DNA of 64,000 nt from Micromonospora globbae (GTDB taxonomy: Bacteria; Actinomycetota; Actinomycetes; Mycobacteriales; Micromonosporaceae): positions 1 to 64,000 of the forward strand of contig NZ_RAQQ01000018.1 in NCBI RefSeq assembly GCF_003610785.1. Direction: 5' to 3'. The notes under the pieces are model-generated. The model did no database searches. It was given only the letters and a program-made list of their open reading frames with translations, and was not told the origin of the DNA. Shown here in pieces: positions 27,047 through 36,598 of the stretch; within the stretch, counting starts at the first letter, position 1, and every line of letters starts with the position of its first letter. Both the position numbers and the translations under genes were made by a program.

Positions 27047-28635
27047 CCGCCGTCGCGTACGCCCAGCTCTGGGCGGCCGACCCGGGTGCGTGGCGGGCCG
27101 CCGGGGCGGCGTGGGGTGGGCTCACGGCTCTCGTCGGGCGCCGTACCGCCGAGCTGGGCGAGCGCGGGACGGGGTTGACCGCCGCCTGGTCGGGGACGGC
27201 CGCCGGAGCGGCCGGCACCCGGCTCACGGGCCTCCGCGCCGAGCTGGCCTCGGTGACGCCCGCGCTCATCGAGGCCGACCAGATCCTCGCCGAGTACGCC
27301 GCACGGCTCGCCACCGCGAAGGGGCGGCTGGCCGACGCGGTGGCCCTCGCCGACGCGGCCGGGCTGTCGATCGACCGGGACGGGCGGGTCGGCGCCGATC
27401 CCGCGCGGGGGCGGCCCGGCGAGCGCGACGGGCCGGCGGCGGCCCGCGTGGCGGCGGCGCTGCGGGGTGCACTGGACCTGGCCGGCGCCGCCGACCGGGC
27501 GACGGCGGCCCGGCTGGCCGAGCTGACGGCGTCCGCCGCCACCGGCTGGCAGGAGCCCCCGCCGCCGGGCCGGCCGGCCCGCGACGCCGACCCACGGCAG
27601 GTGCGGGCCTGGTGGGCGGGGCTGACCCCGGGGCAGCGGCGCTGGCTGGTGGCGCACGAGCCGGCGCTGATCGGCCGCCTCGACGGGGTGCCGGTGGCGG
27701 CGCGTGACCAGGCCAACCGGCTGCTGCTCGGCACGCACCGCGCGGCGCTGCTGGCCCAGCGGCGGCGACGGCCGACCGGTGCGCCGCCCGGCCCGCTCGA
27801 CGCCGTCCGGCTGCGCGGTGTCGACGCCCGCCTCGCCGGTCTCGACGCCCTCACCGACCGGCTGGCGGCGCCGGGCGGGCCGCGGGCGTACCTGCTCGGT
27901 CTGGATCCGGCCGGTGAGGGCCGGGTGGTCGTCGCCCTGGGCGACCCGGACCACGCCGACCGGGTGTTCACGTACGTGCCGGGAATGACCTCGGGTCTCG
28001 ACGACGCACCCGGCGAGCTGGGCCGGGCCGGACGGGTGCTGGGCCGCTGCGCCGACCTGGCACCGGGCGAGCGGAGCGCGGCGGTGCTGTGGCTGGACTA
28101 CGACGCCCCGGACTTCCTGCACGAGGCGGTCACCACGGGCCAGGCCCGGGACGCGGGCCCGGCGCTGCACCGCTTCCAGGAGGGGCTGCGGGCCACCCAC
28201 GACGGCCCACCGGCCCGGCAGACGGTGCTCGGGCACAGCTACGGGTCGCTCGTGGTGGGCACAGCCGCCCGCGACCACGGGTTGGCCGCCGACGCCCTCG
28301 TCTTCGTGGGCTCGCCGGGCGTCGGCGTCGGGCACGCCGCCGAGCTGCGGGTGCCGGCCGGTGAGGTCTGGGCGAGCACCGCGCCGGACGACGTGATCCG
28401 GCTGGCCCGGCCCCCGGACGAGCTGGCCCGCCGGGCACTGGTCGGCACCGCGCCGCTCGCGGCGGCGCTGGGGTGGCCCGGGCACGACGGGCACGAGCTG
28501 TGGTTCGGGCGGGACCCGTCGACTGCGCGCTTCGGCGGGCGGGTCTTCCCCAGCGGCCGCAACGGTCACACCGGCTACTGGGACGCGGACAACCCGGCGC
28601 TGGACGGCATGGCACGCATCGTCCTCGGCCGCTGA
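27043..28635 (+). CDS. DUF1023 alpha/beta hydrolase with helical N-terminal region
   Basis: The 530-residue protein has a long Ala-rich helical half (about 1-270, including AAWSGTAAGAAGTRLTGL) and a C-terminal DUF1023 hydrolase. The hydrolase carries VFTYVPGMTSGLDD, the nucleophile elbow LGHSYGSLVVG and a late His in RNGHTGYWD. Proteins of this type usually accompany a small type VII-like protein. The substrate is not known. Lipid or ester cleavage is a guess from the fold. The GTGA overlap indicates coupled translation with the preceding gene. Confidence 0.8.
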   Translation: MTAVAYAQLWAADPGAWRAAGAAWGGLTALVGRRTAELGERGTGLTAAWSGTAAGAAGTRLTGLRAELASVTPALIEADQILAEYAARLATAKGRLADAVALADAAGLSIDRDGRVGADPARGRPGERDGPAAARVAAALRGALDLAGAADRATAARLAELTASAATGWQEPPPPGRPARDADPRQVRAWWAGLTPGQRRWLVAHEPALIGRLDGVPVAARDQANRLLLGTHRAALLAQRRRRPTGAPPGPLDAVRLRGVDARLAGLDALTDRLAAPGGPRAYLLGLDPAGEGRVVVALGDPDHADRVFTYVPGMTSGLDDAPGELGRAGRVLGRCADLAPGERSAAVLWLDYDAPDFLHEAVTTGQARDAGPALHRFQEGLRATHDGPPARQTVLGHSYGSLVVGTAARDHGLAADALVFVGSPGVGVGHAAELRVPAGEVWASTAPDDVIRLARPPDELARRALVGTAPLAAALGWPGHDGHELWFGRDPSTARFGGRVFPSGRNGHTGYWDADNPALDGMARIVLGR

Positions 28636-28650
28636 CCGGTCCCGGCCGCC

Positions 28651-28690
28651 GGACGGGCGGCCGGGACGTGGGACGGGCGGCCGGGACGTG
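28651..28690. repeat. 20-bp direct repeat, two copies
   Basis: ggacgggcggccgggacgtg occurs twice in tandem, followed by a six-base start of a third copy. It lies between the converging hydrolase and glmS genes. No function is evident. Confidence 0.7.
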
Positions 28691-28748
28691 GGACGGACCT
28701 GGCACGGGCCGCCGGGCGGGCGGCCCGGACCGGGGACGCGCCGCCGGG

Positions 28749-30662
28749 CTACTCGACGGTGACCGACTTCGCGAGGTTGCGCGGCTGGTCGACGTCGTGC
28801 CCGCGGGCCGCGGCGATCTCGGCCGCGAGGACCTGGAGCGGCACGGTGGTGACCAGCGGAGAGAGGAGGGTGGGCGTACGCGGCACGTAGATGAGGTGGT
28901 CGGCGTACCGGACGACCGCCTCGTCCCCCTCCTCCGCGATGACGATGGTCCGGGCGCCCCGCGCCCGCACCTCCTGGATGTTGGAGACGACCTTGTCGTG
29001 CAGCACGCCCCGGCCGGCCGGCGACGGCACCACGCACACCACCGGCGTGCCCTTGTCGATGAGCGCGATGGGGCCGTGCTTCAGCTCGCCGGCGGCGAAG
29101 CCCTCGGCGTGCATGTACGCCAGCTCCTTGAGCTTGAGCGCGCCCTCCAGGGCCACCGGGTAGCCGACGTGCCGGCCGATGAACAGCACGGTCGGCTCGG
29201 ACTTCAGCTCGCGGGCCAGCTCACGGACCGGCTCGATGCGGTCCAGCAGCTCACGGAGCTTGGCGGGCACCTCCTGGAGCTGGGCGACCACGGCGGCGAC
29301 CTCGTCGGCGTACTTGATGCCGCGCACCTGGGCCAGGTGCAGGCCGATCAGGTAGCAGGCGACCAGCTGGGTGAGGAACGCCTTGGTGGACGCGACGGCG
29401 ATCTCCGGCCCGCCGTGGGTGTAGAGGACCGCGTCGGACTCCCGGGGGATGGTCGAGCCGTTGGTGTTGCAGATGGCGAGCACCCGCGCCTTCTGCTCCT
29501 TGGCGTGCCGCAGCGCCATGAGGGTGTCCATCGTCTCGCCGGACTGGGAGATCACCACGATGAGCGTGGACCGGTCGAGCACCGGGTCGCGGTAGCGGAA
29601 CTCGCTGGCCAGCTCCACCTCGCAGGGGATGCGGGTCCAGTGCTCGATCGCGTACTTGGCGACCAGCCCGGAGTGGTACGCGGTGCCGCAGGCCACGATG
29701 AAGATCTTGTCGACGTCGCGCAGGTCCTGGTCGCTGAGGCGGACCTCGTCCAGCGCGATCTCGCCCGACTCGGTGAGCCGGCCCAGCAGGGTGTCGGCCA
29801 CCGCCTGGGGCTGCTCCTCGATCTCCTTGAGCATGAACCAGTCGTAGCCACCCTTCTCGGCGGCCGACGAGTCCCAGTCGATGTGGAAGTCCTTGCCGCT
29901 GGCCGGCTGCCCGTCGAAGTCGGTGATCTCGATGGTGTCGCCCGTGATGAGGACGATCTGGTCCTGGCCCAGCTCGACCGCGTCCCGGGTGTGCTCGATG
30001 AACGCCGCCACGTCGGAGGCGAGGTAGTTCTCGCCCTGCCCGCGCCCGACCACGAGCGGCGAGTTGCGCCGCGCGCCGACGACCGCCCCGGGCACCGTGG
30101 CGTCGACGGCGAGCAGGGTGAACGCGCCCTCGAGCCGCTGGCAGACCACCCGCATGGCGGCGGCGAGCAGCTGCGGGCCGTCCGGGTGGCCGGCGGAGCG
30201 CAGGTCGGCGAGCGCGGCGGCGAGCAGGTGGGCGGCGCACTCGGTGTCGGTGTCGCTGGTGAACTGGACCCCGTCGGCCTCCAGTTCGGCGCGGAGCTTC
30301 GCGAAGTTCTCGATGATGCCGTTGTGGATCACGGCGACGCGGCCGTCGGGCGAGACGTGCGGGTGGGCGTTGCGGTCGGTGGGACCGCCGTGGGTGGCCC
30401 AACGGGTGTGGCCGATGCCGGTGGTGCCGTCACCGATGCCGATGGGGCTGGAGGCACAGGAGGACGGGTCCTCGGCGGCACGCTCGGAGAGCACCTTCTC
30501 CAGGTTGGCCAGCTTGCCGGCCTTCTTCTCCGTCAGCAGCTCACCGTCGCAGACGATGGCGACGCCCGCCGAGTCGTAGCCGCGGTACTCCAGCCGCCGC
30601 AGCCCGTCCAGCACGATGCCGAGCGCCGGCCGCGCGCCGGCGTAACCCACGATTCCACACAT
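28749..30662 (-). CDS. glmS: Glutamine-fructose-6-phosphate aminotransferase (isomerising)
   Basis: The 637-residue enzyme makes glucosamine-6-phosphate for cell-wall precursors. The N-terminal glutaminase begins MCGIVGYAG, with the catalytic Cys at residue 2, and has HTRWATHG. Two sugar-isomerase (SIS) domains follow, with VISQSGETMDT and VASTKAFLTQ. The end NLAKSVTVE is canonical. It works one step before GlmM, encoded at 36599-37957 on the same strand, with unrelated rightward genes in between. Confidence 0.97.
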   Translation of the reverse strand: MCGIVGYAGARPALGIVLDGLRRLEYRGYDSAGVAIVCDGELLTEKKAGKLANLEKVLSERAAEDPSSCASSPIGIGDGTTGIGHTRWATHGGPTDRNAHPHVSPDGRVAVIHNGIIENFAKLRAELEADGVQFTSDTDTECAAHLLAAALADLRSAGHPDGPQLLAAAMRVVCQRLEGAFTLLAVDATVPGAVVGARRNSPLVVGRGQGENYLASDVAAFIEHTRDAVELGQDQIVLITGDTIEITDFDGQPASGKDFHIDWDSSAAEKGGYDWFMLKEIEEQPQAVADTLLGRLTESGEIALDEVRLSDQDLRDVDKIFIVACGTAYHSGLVAKYAIEHWTRIPCEVELASEFRYRDPVLDRSTLIVVISQSGETMDTLMALRHAKEQKARVLAICNTNGSTIPRESDAVLYTHGGPEIAVASTKAFLTQLVACYLIGLHLAQVRGIKYADEVAAVVAQLQEVPAKLRELLDRIEPVRELARELKSEPTVLFIGRHVGYPVALEGALKLKELAYMHAEGFAAGELKHGPIALIDKGTPVVCVVPSPAGRGVLHDKVVSNIQEVRARGARTIVIAEEGDEAVVRYADHLIYVPRTPTLLSPLVTTVPLQVLAAEIAAARGHDVDQPRNLAKSVTVE

Positions 30663-30975
30663 GGTCCGCAGCCTAACCTAGTTTCGCTCACCCCGCGTGC
30701 GCGAAAGCCGGGCAAACAATCACCGAGCTTGAGCGAACGGCTGCCGCCCGGCACCCGTCCGGATCGAACATCCGCCCGCACGTGCCGCAACGTGGTCGCT
30801 CGCCGCCCCCCGCCTACCCGTACATCCGGGGCCGCAACCGGCGGGCGGGCGGCAACCTCGCCGGTCGGCGCACCTCACGGGCGGCCCGCCGCCGGATCCG
30901 TCACTCCAGCGCACCAGATGTCCGAGCTGTCACCGGCCGGTGGAACGGGCGGCCGCGGGCCGTAGGCTGGCGGGC
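30663..30975. promoter_or_regulatory. Divergent intergenic region, glmS / aminotransferase
   Basis: These 313 bases must hold the promoters of both genes. Close to glmS the minus strand reads CTAGGTTAGGCT (30681-30670). This matches one half of the actinobacterial iron-box TTAGGTTAGGCTAACCTAA, but the other half is absent. No clear -35/-10 pair, hairpin or RNA gene was recognised elsewhere in the stretch. Confidence 0.35.
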
Positions 30976-32166
30976 GTGACGACGACCACCGATGTCGATC
31001 CCCTCGTGGCCCGGATGCGGCCGTTCGGGACGACCATCTTCGCCGAGATGTCCGCGCTCGCCGTCTGCACCGGCGCCGTCAACCTCGGGCAGGGCTTTCC
31101 GGACACCGACGGCCCGCCGGAGATGCTCGCCGCCGCGGCCGAGGCGCTGCGCTCGGGGCAGAACCAGTACCCGCCGGGGCCGGGCGTCCCCGCCCTGCGG
31201 GCGGCGGTCGCGGCCCACCAGCGCCGGTTCTGGGGGCTGGAGTACGACCCGGACGGCGAGATCGTGGTGACGGCGGGCGCCACCGAGGCCGTCGCCGCCG
31301 CGATCCTCGCCCTGTGCGAGCCGGGCGACGAGGTGGTGTGCTTCGAGCCGTACTACGACTCGTACGCCGCGTCGATCGCCCTGGCCGGCGCGGTCCGCCG
31401 GCCCGTGACGCTGCGGCCGACCGGCGACGGCCGGTACACCTTCGACCCGGCCGCGCTGCGCGCGGCGTTCGGGCCGCGCACCCGGCTGGTGCTGCTGAAC
31501 TCGCCGCACAACCCCACCGGGAAGGTGTTCACCCCGGACGAACTCGCGCTGGTCGCGGAGCTGTGCCGGGAGCACGACGCGTACGCGGTGACCGACGAGG
31601 TGTACGAGCACCTCGTGTTCACCGACGCGGCCGCCCCGCACGTCCCGCTCGCCACGCTGCCCGGCATGCGGGAGCGGACACTGCGGATCTCCTCGGCCGG
31701 CAAGACGTTCTCCTGCACCGGGTGGAAGGTCGGCTGGGCGAGCGGGCCGGCCGCGCTCGTCTCCGCGGTGCTCCGCGTGAAGCAGTTCCTCACGTTCGTC
31801 AACGCGGCGCCGCTACAGCCCGCGGTCGCCGTGGCGTTGGCCCTGCCCGACGACTACTTCACCGGGTTCCGGGCGGAGTTGCAGGCGCGGCGGGACCAGC
31901 TCGTCGACGGCCTCACCGCCGCCGGCTTCGAGGTGCTCAGCCCGGAGGGCACGTACTTCGTCACGGCCGACGTCACCCCGCTCGGCGGCCGCGACGGGGT
32001 GGAGTTCTGCCGCTCGCTGCCGGAGCGCTGCGGGGTGGTGGCCGTGCCGACGCAGGTCTTCTACGACGACGCCGAGGCCGGCCGCCGGCTCGTGCGGTTC
32101 GCCTTCTGCAAGCGACCGGAGGTGATCGCCGAGGCGGTCACCCGGCTGCGGCGCGCGTCGGCCTGA
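30976..32166 (+). CDS. PLP-dependent aminotransferase, class I/II (DapC/KAT-like)
   Basis: The 396-residue fold-type I aminotransferase shows NLGQGFPDTDGP near the start, NSPHNPTGKV for cofactor contact, an Asp in VTDEVYEHL and the PLP lysine in SSAGKTFSCTGWKVGW. It most resembles N-succinyldiaminopimelate or kynurenine/glutamine aminotransferases. The exact amino donor cannot be read from sequence. The GTG at 30976 gives the family-length N-terminus. It is followed on the opposite strand by the padR gene. Confidence 0.85.
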   Translation: MTTTTDVDPLVARMRPFGTTIFAEMSALAVCTGAVNLGQGFPDTDGPPEMLAAAAEALRSGQNQYPPGPGVPALRAAVAAHQRRFWGLEYDPDGEIVVTAGATEAVAAAILALCEPGDEVVCFEPYYDSYAASIALAGAVRRPVTLRPTGDGRYTFDPAALRAAFGPRTRLVLLNSPHNPTGKVFTPDELALVAELCREHDAYAVTDEVYEHLVFTDAAAPHVPLATLPGMRERTLRISSAGKTFSCTGWKVGWASGPAALVSAVLRVKQFLTFVNAAPLQPAVAVALALPDDYFTGFRAELQARRDQLVDGLTAAGFEVLSPEGTYFVTADVTPLGGRDGVEFCRSLPERCGVVAVPTQVFYDDAEAGRRLVRFAFCKRPEVIAEAVTRLRRASA

Positions 32167-32254
32167 CCGCGCGGCCGGGCGGCGGCCGGTCGCGCGGTTC
32201 GCCGGCCACATGGTGCGCCGGTCGCCCGGCGGCCGGTCCCGGCCCGCCGGCCGG

Positions 32255-32851
32255 TCATCCCGCGGCGCGGGCCGGGCCCGATCGGCTCGCGGGGGCCGGG
32301 CGGGCCGCGGCGAGCCTCGCGAGCAGCGATCCGCCGTCGGTGAGCAGCACCGACTCGGCGTCGTCGATGAAGGCGAGGTCCGCCTCCACGTGCCGGCAGG
32401 CGGCGGCGAGCAGCAGTCCCACCACCGGATCCTCGGCCGTGCGTCGCAGGCCGTCGAGGTTGCGCAGCTCCCGCAGCAGGTGCGCCCGTTGGTTGCCGAG
32501 CACCGTCCGCACCGTCGAGGCGTCCCCCGACCGGGCCGCGGCGGTCACCTTGAGGAAGAAGTCGTCGCGGAAGCCTCCGCTGCGGGCGCTCGGCTCACCC
32601 AGCCACCGGTCCAGCTCCGCCCGGCCGCCCTCGGTGATCTCGTAGACCACCCGGTCCGGCTTCGTCGGCTGCGCCTCCCGGTGGGCGACGACCAGCCCGT
32701 CCCGGGACAGCCGCTCCAGGATCTGGTAGAGGTGCCCGATGTTCAGCGGTCCCCACTGTGGACCGACCGCGCTCTCGAACTCGCTCTTCAGCTCGTAGCC
32801 GTAGCTGGGCCCACGAGCGAGCAGCGCGAGGACGGCGTGCTGGATCGCCAT
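32255..32851 (-). CDS. PadR-family transcriptional regulator
   Basis: The 198-residue protein has a PadR winged helix at the N-terminus (MAIQHAVLALLARGPSYGYEL, LNIGHLYQILERLSRDGLV). A C-terminal helical dimerisation region (about 100-185) follows. It is divergent from the FtsX-type transporter, with a palindromic operator in the gap, so it most likely represses that transporter and itself. Inducers are unknown. PadR proteins next to such exporters often sense toxic or antimicrobial compounds. Confidence 0.87.
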   Translation of the reverse strand: MAIQHAVLALLARGPSYGYELKSEFESAVGPQWGPLNIGHLYQILERLSRDGLVVAHREAQPTKPDRVVYEITEGGRAELDRWLGEPSARSGGFRDDFFLKVTAAARSGDASTVRTVLGNQRAHLLRELRNLDGLRRTAEDPVVGLLLAAACRHVEADLAFIDDAESVLLTDGGSLLARLAAARPAPASRSGPARAAG

Positions 32852-32871
32852 GATCCCCTCCCCTTCGGGTC

Positions 32872-32890
32872 TTGCATTGTGACAATGTAA
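32872..32890. promoter_or_regulatory. Probable PadR operator
   Basis: ttgcattg and caatgtaa form an inverted repeat (seven of eight positions) around tga. It is one of the few AT-rich spots here and lies between the divergent padR and transporter genes, 21 bases from the padR start and 38 from the permease start. Confidence 0.65.
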
Positions 32891-32928
32891 CGCGCACAGT
32901 GAGAGGCAGCACACGGGGAGGCGCGACA

Positions 32929-35763
32929 TTGCTGCGGTTCATCTGGGGTCAACTTCGTGGCCGTGCGGGACGGTCGGTGGCGCTGCTGGTCGGCGTGCTC
33001 GTGGCGACGACCGGGTTCGTGGTGCTCACCGGTGCCACCACCACCTCCCGGCTGGACGTCACCGGCACCGTCGAGCGCAACACCCGGGCCGCCTACGACA
33101 TCCTGGTCCGTCCCAAGGGGACACGCACCCCCCTGGAGGCCGAGCGCGGCCTGGTCCGTCCGAACTACCTGTCCGGCCTCTTCGGCGGCATCACCCTGCA
33201 GCAGTACGAGCAGGTCAAGGCCGTTCCCGGCATCGACGTGGCGGCCCCGATCGCGATGCTCGGCTACTCGACCACGCCCCTGCTGACGCCACTGGACCTC
33301 ACCGACGCGGTCGACCGGTCGCTGGACCGCCAGGTGATCCGCGTGGACCCGACCTTCGTGGCCGAGCGGGGGCTCTCGACCGCCCCCGGCAAGCCCCGCT
33401 ACGTGTACGTGACGAAGCATCCGCTGATCTACCCGCGACAGGACGCGCCATCCGCGTCCGACTCGGTGCCGTACTCCGACGGTCGCTCGTACGCGGTACC
33501 ACCCGAGTGCGGTGGCGCGCTCGCACGGGAGGTGCTGCCCGACGGGCGCACCGCTGCCATCTGCGACCCGGGAGAGGGCTTGTTGGGGGCGGCCGGCACC
33601 TACTCCGAGCGCGACGACTGGTCGGTCGACGCCGTCCGCCTGCTGCCGGACGGCCGGTTCGAGAGCCTGACCTCGCTGGTGACCGACACGGACAACTATC
33701 CCGAACCGTCGACCTCCGACCGGCTCGTCCTGGCATACCACCTCACGGTGCCGTTCCTGCTCGCGGCGGTGGACCCGGAGGCTGAGGACCAGCTCGTCGG
33801 CCTCGCCGGGGCGGTCGTGGCGGGCCGCGCCGTGCGCGGCGACGACACGGTCCGGGTGACTCCCGATCCCAAGGTTCCCCGGCACGAGGTGCCGGTGCTC
33901 GTCACCAACCGGCCGTTCGTCGACGAGACGCTGACCGCCCGATTCACCCGACTCACCGGGGTCAGCCCGGCCGGGGTGCCGGGAACCGCCCTGGAGAAGA
34001 CGCTGGGCGGCGCCGCCGGAACGCCGGCGGGGTCCGGCCGGTACGACGTGGCGACCGGATACCGGGCCCTGCTCGACAAGGGGATCTCCCAGTTCGGGTG
34101 CTGCGTCGGCCAACTGCAGAGCATCGTGCAGTCAGCCGACGTGCAGTACGACCGGCTGCCCGACGGCAGCCTGCGCGCCCGCCCGCAACCGCCCGGCGCC
34201 GGCGAGGTGTACGGCGGGAATCGCGCCTTCAACCCGTGGCCCCGCCCCTGGCTCGCCGACGACGTCGGATCGCGGGAGGTGCGGCCGCTGCCGCTCGTCG
34301 AGGGCTACAACCGGCCGTGGCGCTCCTGGCGGGCGGTCGGCGTGTTCGATCCGGCGAAGCTGACCGGGTTCAGCGACCTCGGCCAGGTGCCGCTGGAGAC
34401 GTACGAGCCGCCCGTGGCGGACGGCGCCGACGACCGGAGCCGGGCCGCGCTCGGCGGGCAGCCGCTGGAGCCGAGCGGCAACCCGGCCGGCTACCTCTCC
34501 GCGCCACCGCTGCTGCTCACCAACCTCGGCAGCGTGCCGAAGCTCCTGGAGCGCGGGGGCGCTCCCCAGATCAAGGCCCCGATCAGCGCCATCCGCGTAC
34601 GGGTCTCCGATGTGGACGGCTACAGCGAACGCTCGGCCGAGCGGGTCCGCCTGATCGCCGAGCAGATCGCCACGCGGACCGGCCTGGACGTCGACATCAC
34701 CCTCGGCTCCTCGCCGGCACCGCAGACCGTCGAGCTGCCGCCGGGTTCGTTCGGGCGGCCCCTGCTGCGGTTGACCGAGAACTGGTCGGCGCTCGGCGTC
34801 GCGTCGGTCATCACGCAGGCGGTGGACCGCAAGAGCGTCGTGCTCTTCGGTCTGGTGCTGGTGGTGTGCGCGCTCTTCCTCGGCAACGCGGTGAGCGCCG
34901 CCGTCCGGGACCGCCGGCCGGAGCTGGCGGTGCTCGCCTGCCTCGGCTGGCCGGTCCGCCGCATCGGGGCGCTGATCCTGGGCGAGGTCGCCGTGCTCGG
35001 CCTCGCGGCCGGCCTGCTCTCGCTGGCCCTCGCGGTGCCGCTCGGCTCCGCGCTCGGCGTCGACGTGGACTGGCGGCGGGCGGCGCTGGCCGTACCCGTG
35101 GCGTTGCTGCTCGCGCTGGCGGCGGGCGTGGTGCCGGCGCTGCGGGCCGCACGCGCCCACCCGGCCGCCGCACTCCGCCCGCTGGTCGCCGGCGCCCGCC
35201 GGGGGCGCCGGCCGCGCACCCTGCTCGGGCTGGCCGTGACCAACCTGCTCCGTACGCCCGGACGCACCCTCCTCGGCGCCGGCGCCCTCGCCATCGGGGT
35301 GGCCGCGCTGACGCTGGTCGCCGCCGCCGCATACGCCTTCCGTGGCGCCATCGTCGGCAGCCTGCTCGGCGACCTGGTGTCGCTGAGCGTGCGCGGCGCG
35401 GACGCCGTGGCCGCCGCCGCGACCGTGCTGCTCGGTGCGGCGGCCGTCGCGGACGTGCTCTACCTGAACATCCGGGACCGGGCCGCCGAGCTGGCCACGC
35501 TGCGCGCCGTGGGGTGGACCGACTCCGCGCTCGCCCGGCTGGTCGGCTACGAGGGACTGGCGCTGGGCGCTACCGGCGCGGTGACGGGAGCGGCGGTCGG
35601 CCTGGCCGGCACGGCCTGGATGATCGGCGACCTCCCCGGCCCGCTGATCCTGGTCGCCGCGCTGGTCGCCCTCGGCGGCGTGCTGGTGACGGCGGTCGCC
35701 GCCCTGGTGCCCACGGCCTTCCTGCACCGCCTCCGGACCGCACGCCTACTGGCAGAGGAGTAG
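32929..35763 (+). CDS. FtsX-type ABC transporter permease with a large extracellular domain
   Basis: The 944-residue protein has one N-terminal helix (about residues 15-38), then about 600 residues predicted outside the membrane. A helix group with a first FtsX domain follows (about 650-780), then a second (about 800-940). Family marks include AVRDRRPELAVLACLGWPVRRI and IRDRAAELATLRAVGWTDS. The TTG at 32929 is preferred because GGGGAGG stands upstream. It pairs with the ATPase gene four bases downstream. MacB-like extrusion, lipoprotein release or mechanotransmission are all possible. Confidence 0.85.
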   Translation: MLRFIWGQLRGRAGRSVALLVGVLVATTGFVVLTGATTTSRLDVTGTVERNTRAAYDILVRPKGTRTPLEAERGLVRPNYLSGLFGGITLQQYEQVKAVPGIDVAAPIAMLGYSTTPLLTPLDLTDAVDRSLDRQVIRVDPTFVAERGLSTAPGKPRYVYVTKHPLIYPRQDAPSASDSVPYSDGRSYAVPPECGGALAREVLPDGRTAAICDPGEGLLGAAGTYSERDDWSVDAVRLLPDGRFESLTSLVTDTDNYPEPSTSDRLVLAYHLTVPFLLAAVDPEAEDQLVGLAGAVVAGRAVRGDDTVRVTPDPKVPRHEVPVLVTNRPFVDETLTARFTRLTGVSPAGVPGTALEKTLGGAAGTPAGSGRYDVATGYRALLDKGISQFGCCVGQLQSIVQSADVQYDRLPDGSLRARPQPPGAGEVYGGNRAFNPWPRPWLADDVGSREVRPLPLVEGYNRPWRSWRAVGVFDPAKLTGFSDLGQVPLETYEPPVADGADDRSRAALGGQPLEPSGNPAGYLSAPPLLLTNLGSVPKLLERGGAPQIKAPISAIRVRVSDVDGYSERSAERVRLIAEQIATRTGLDVDITLGSSPAPQTVELPPGSFGRPLLRLTENWSALGVASVITQAVDRKSVVLFGLVLVVCALFLGNAVSAAVRDRRPELAVLACLGWPVRRIGALILGEVAVLGLAAGLLSLALAVPLGSALGVDVDWRRAALAVPVALLLALAAGVVPALRAARAHPAAALRPLVAGARRGRRPRTLLGLAVTNLLRTPGRTLLGAGALAIGVAALTLVAAAAYAFRGAIVGSLLGDLVSLSVRGADAVAAAATVLLGAAAVADVLYLNIRDRAAELATLRAVGWTDSALARLVGYEGLALGATGAVTGAAVGLAGTAWMIGDLPGPLILVAALVALGGVLVTAVAALVPTAFLHRLRTARLLAEE

Positions 35764-35766
35764 ACC

Positions 35767-36513
35767 ATGAGCGAACAGATCGGCAGCACGGTGTCGACCG
35801 AGCACCTGGTCCGGCGGTTCGGCACCGGCGCGGAGCGCCTGACCGCGGTCGACGACGTGACCCTGACGATCGCCGCCGGCTCGGTGGTGGCCCTCACCGG
35901 GCCCAGCGGGTCGGGCAAGTCGACCCTGCTGCACCTGATCGGCGCCATCGAGCAGCCCGACGAGGGGACCGTCACCGTCGACGGCGTGGACGTCACCGCC
36001 CTGCGCCGCGGCGGGCTGGCGCGGTACCGGCAGCGCGTCGGCTTCGTCTTCCAGCGCTACCACCTGCTGCCGGCGCTCACCGTGCTGGACAACGTTCTCG
36101 CGCCCGTGCTCCCCCGCCGCGGCCGCGCCGACCACGTGGCCCAGGCTCGGGAGCTGGTCGAGGCCGTCGGCCTGGCCGGACGGGAACGGGCCCTGCCGGC
36201 GCAGCTCTCCGGCGGCCAGCAGCAGCGGGTCGCCATCGCCCGCGCGCTGATGGGCCGGCCGGGGCTGCTGCTCGCCGACGAGCCCACCGGCAACCTCGAC
36301 TCGACCACCGGCGCGCAGATCCTCGACCTGCTGCTCGGCCTGCGCGACCGGCACGGCATGACGATCGTGCTCGCCACCCACGAACGGGCCATCGCCGCCC
36401 GCTGCGACCGGCTGATCCGCCTCGGCGACGGCCGCGTGGTCGAGGACCTCGACCTCACCGAGGGCGAGGACCCGGCGGACACCTTCGACCGGGCCGCCCG
36501 CCTGCGGCTGTGA
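35767..36513 (+). CDS. LolD/MacB-type ABC transporter ATP-binding protein
   Basis: The 248-residue ATPase has Walker A GPSGSGKST (about residues 41-49), Q-loop VFQRYHLLP, signature LSGGQQQRVAIARAL, Walker B LLLADEPTGNLD and switch His in LATHERA. The GNLD after Walker B is characteristic of LolD/FtsE/MacB ATPases, matching the FtsX-type permease upstream. The two genes should form one transporter under PadR control. Confidence 0.92.
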   Translation: MSEQIGSTVSTEHLVRRFGTGAERLTAVDDVTLTIAAGSVVALTGPSGSGKSTLLHLIGAIEQPDEGTVTVDGVDVTALRRGGLARYRQRVGFVFQRYHLLPALTVLDNVLAPVLPRRGRADHVAQARELVEAVGLAGRERALPAQLSGGQQQRVAIARALMGRPGLLLADEPTGNLDSTTGAQILDLLLGLRDRHGMTIVLATHERAIAARCDRLIRLGDGRVVEDLDLTEGEDPADTFDRAARLRL

Positions 36514-36598
36514 AGCGCGGCGACGGTCGGCGGGCCGGTGCAGGCCACCGGGCCGACGCGGGCCGGTCAGGACAACCCGCCGGCGGGCGCCGGATCGG

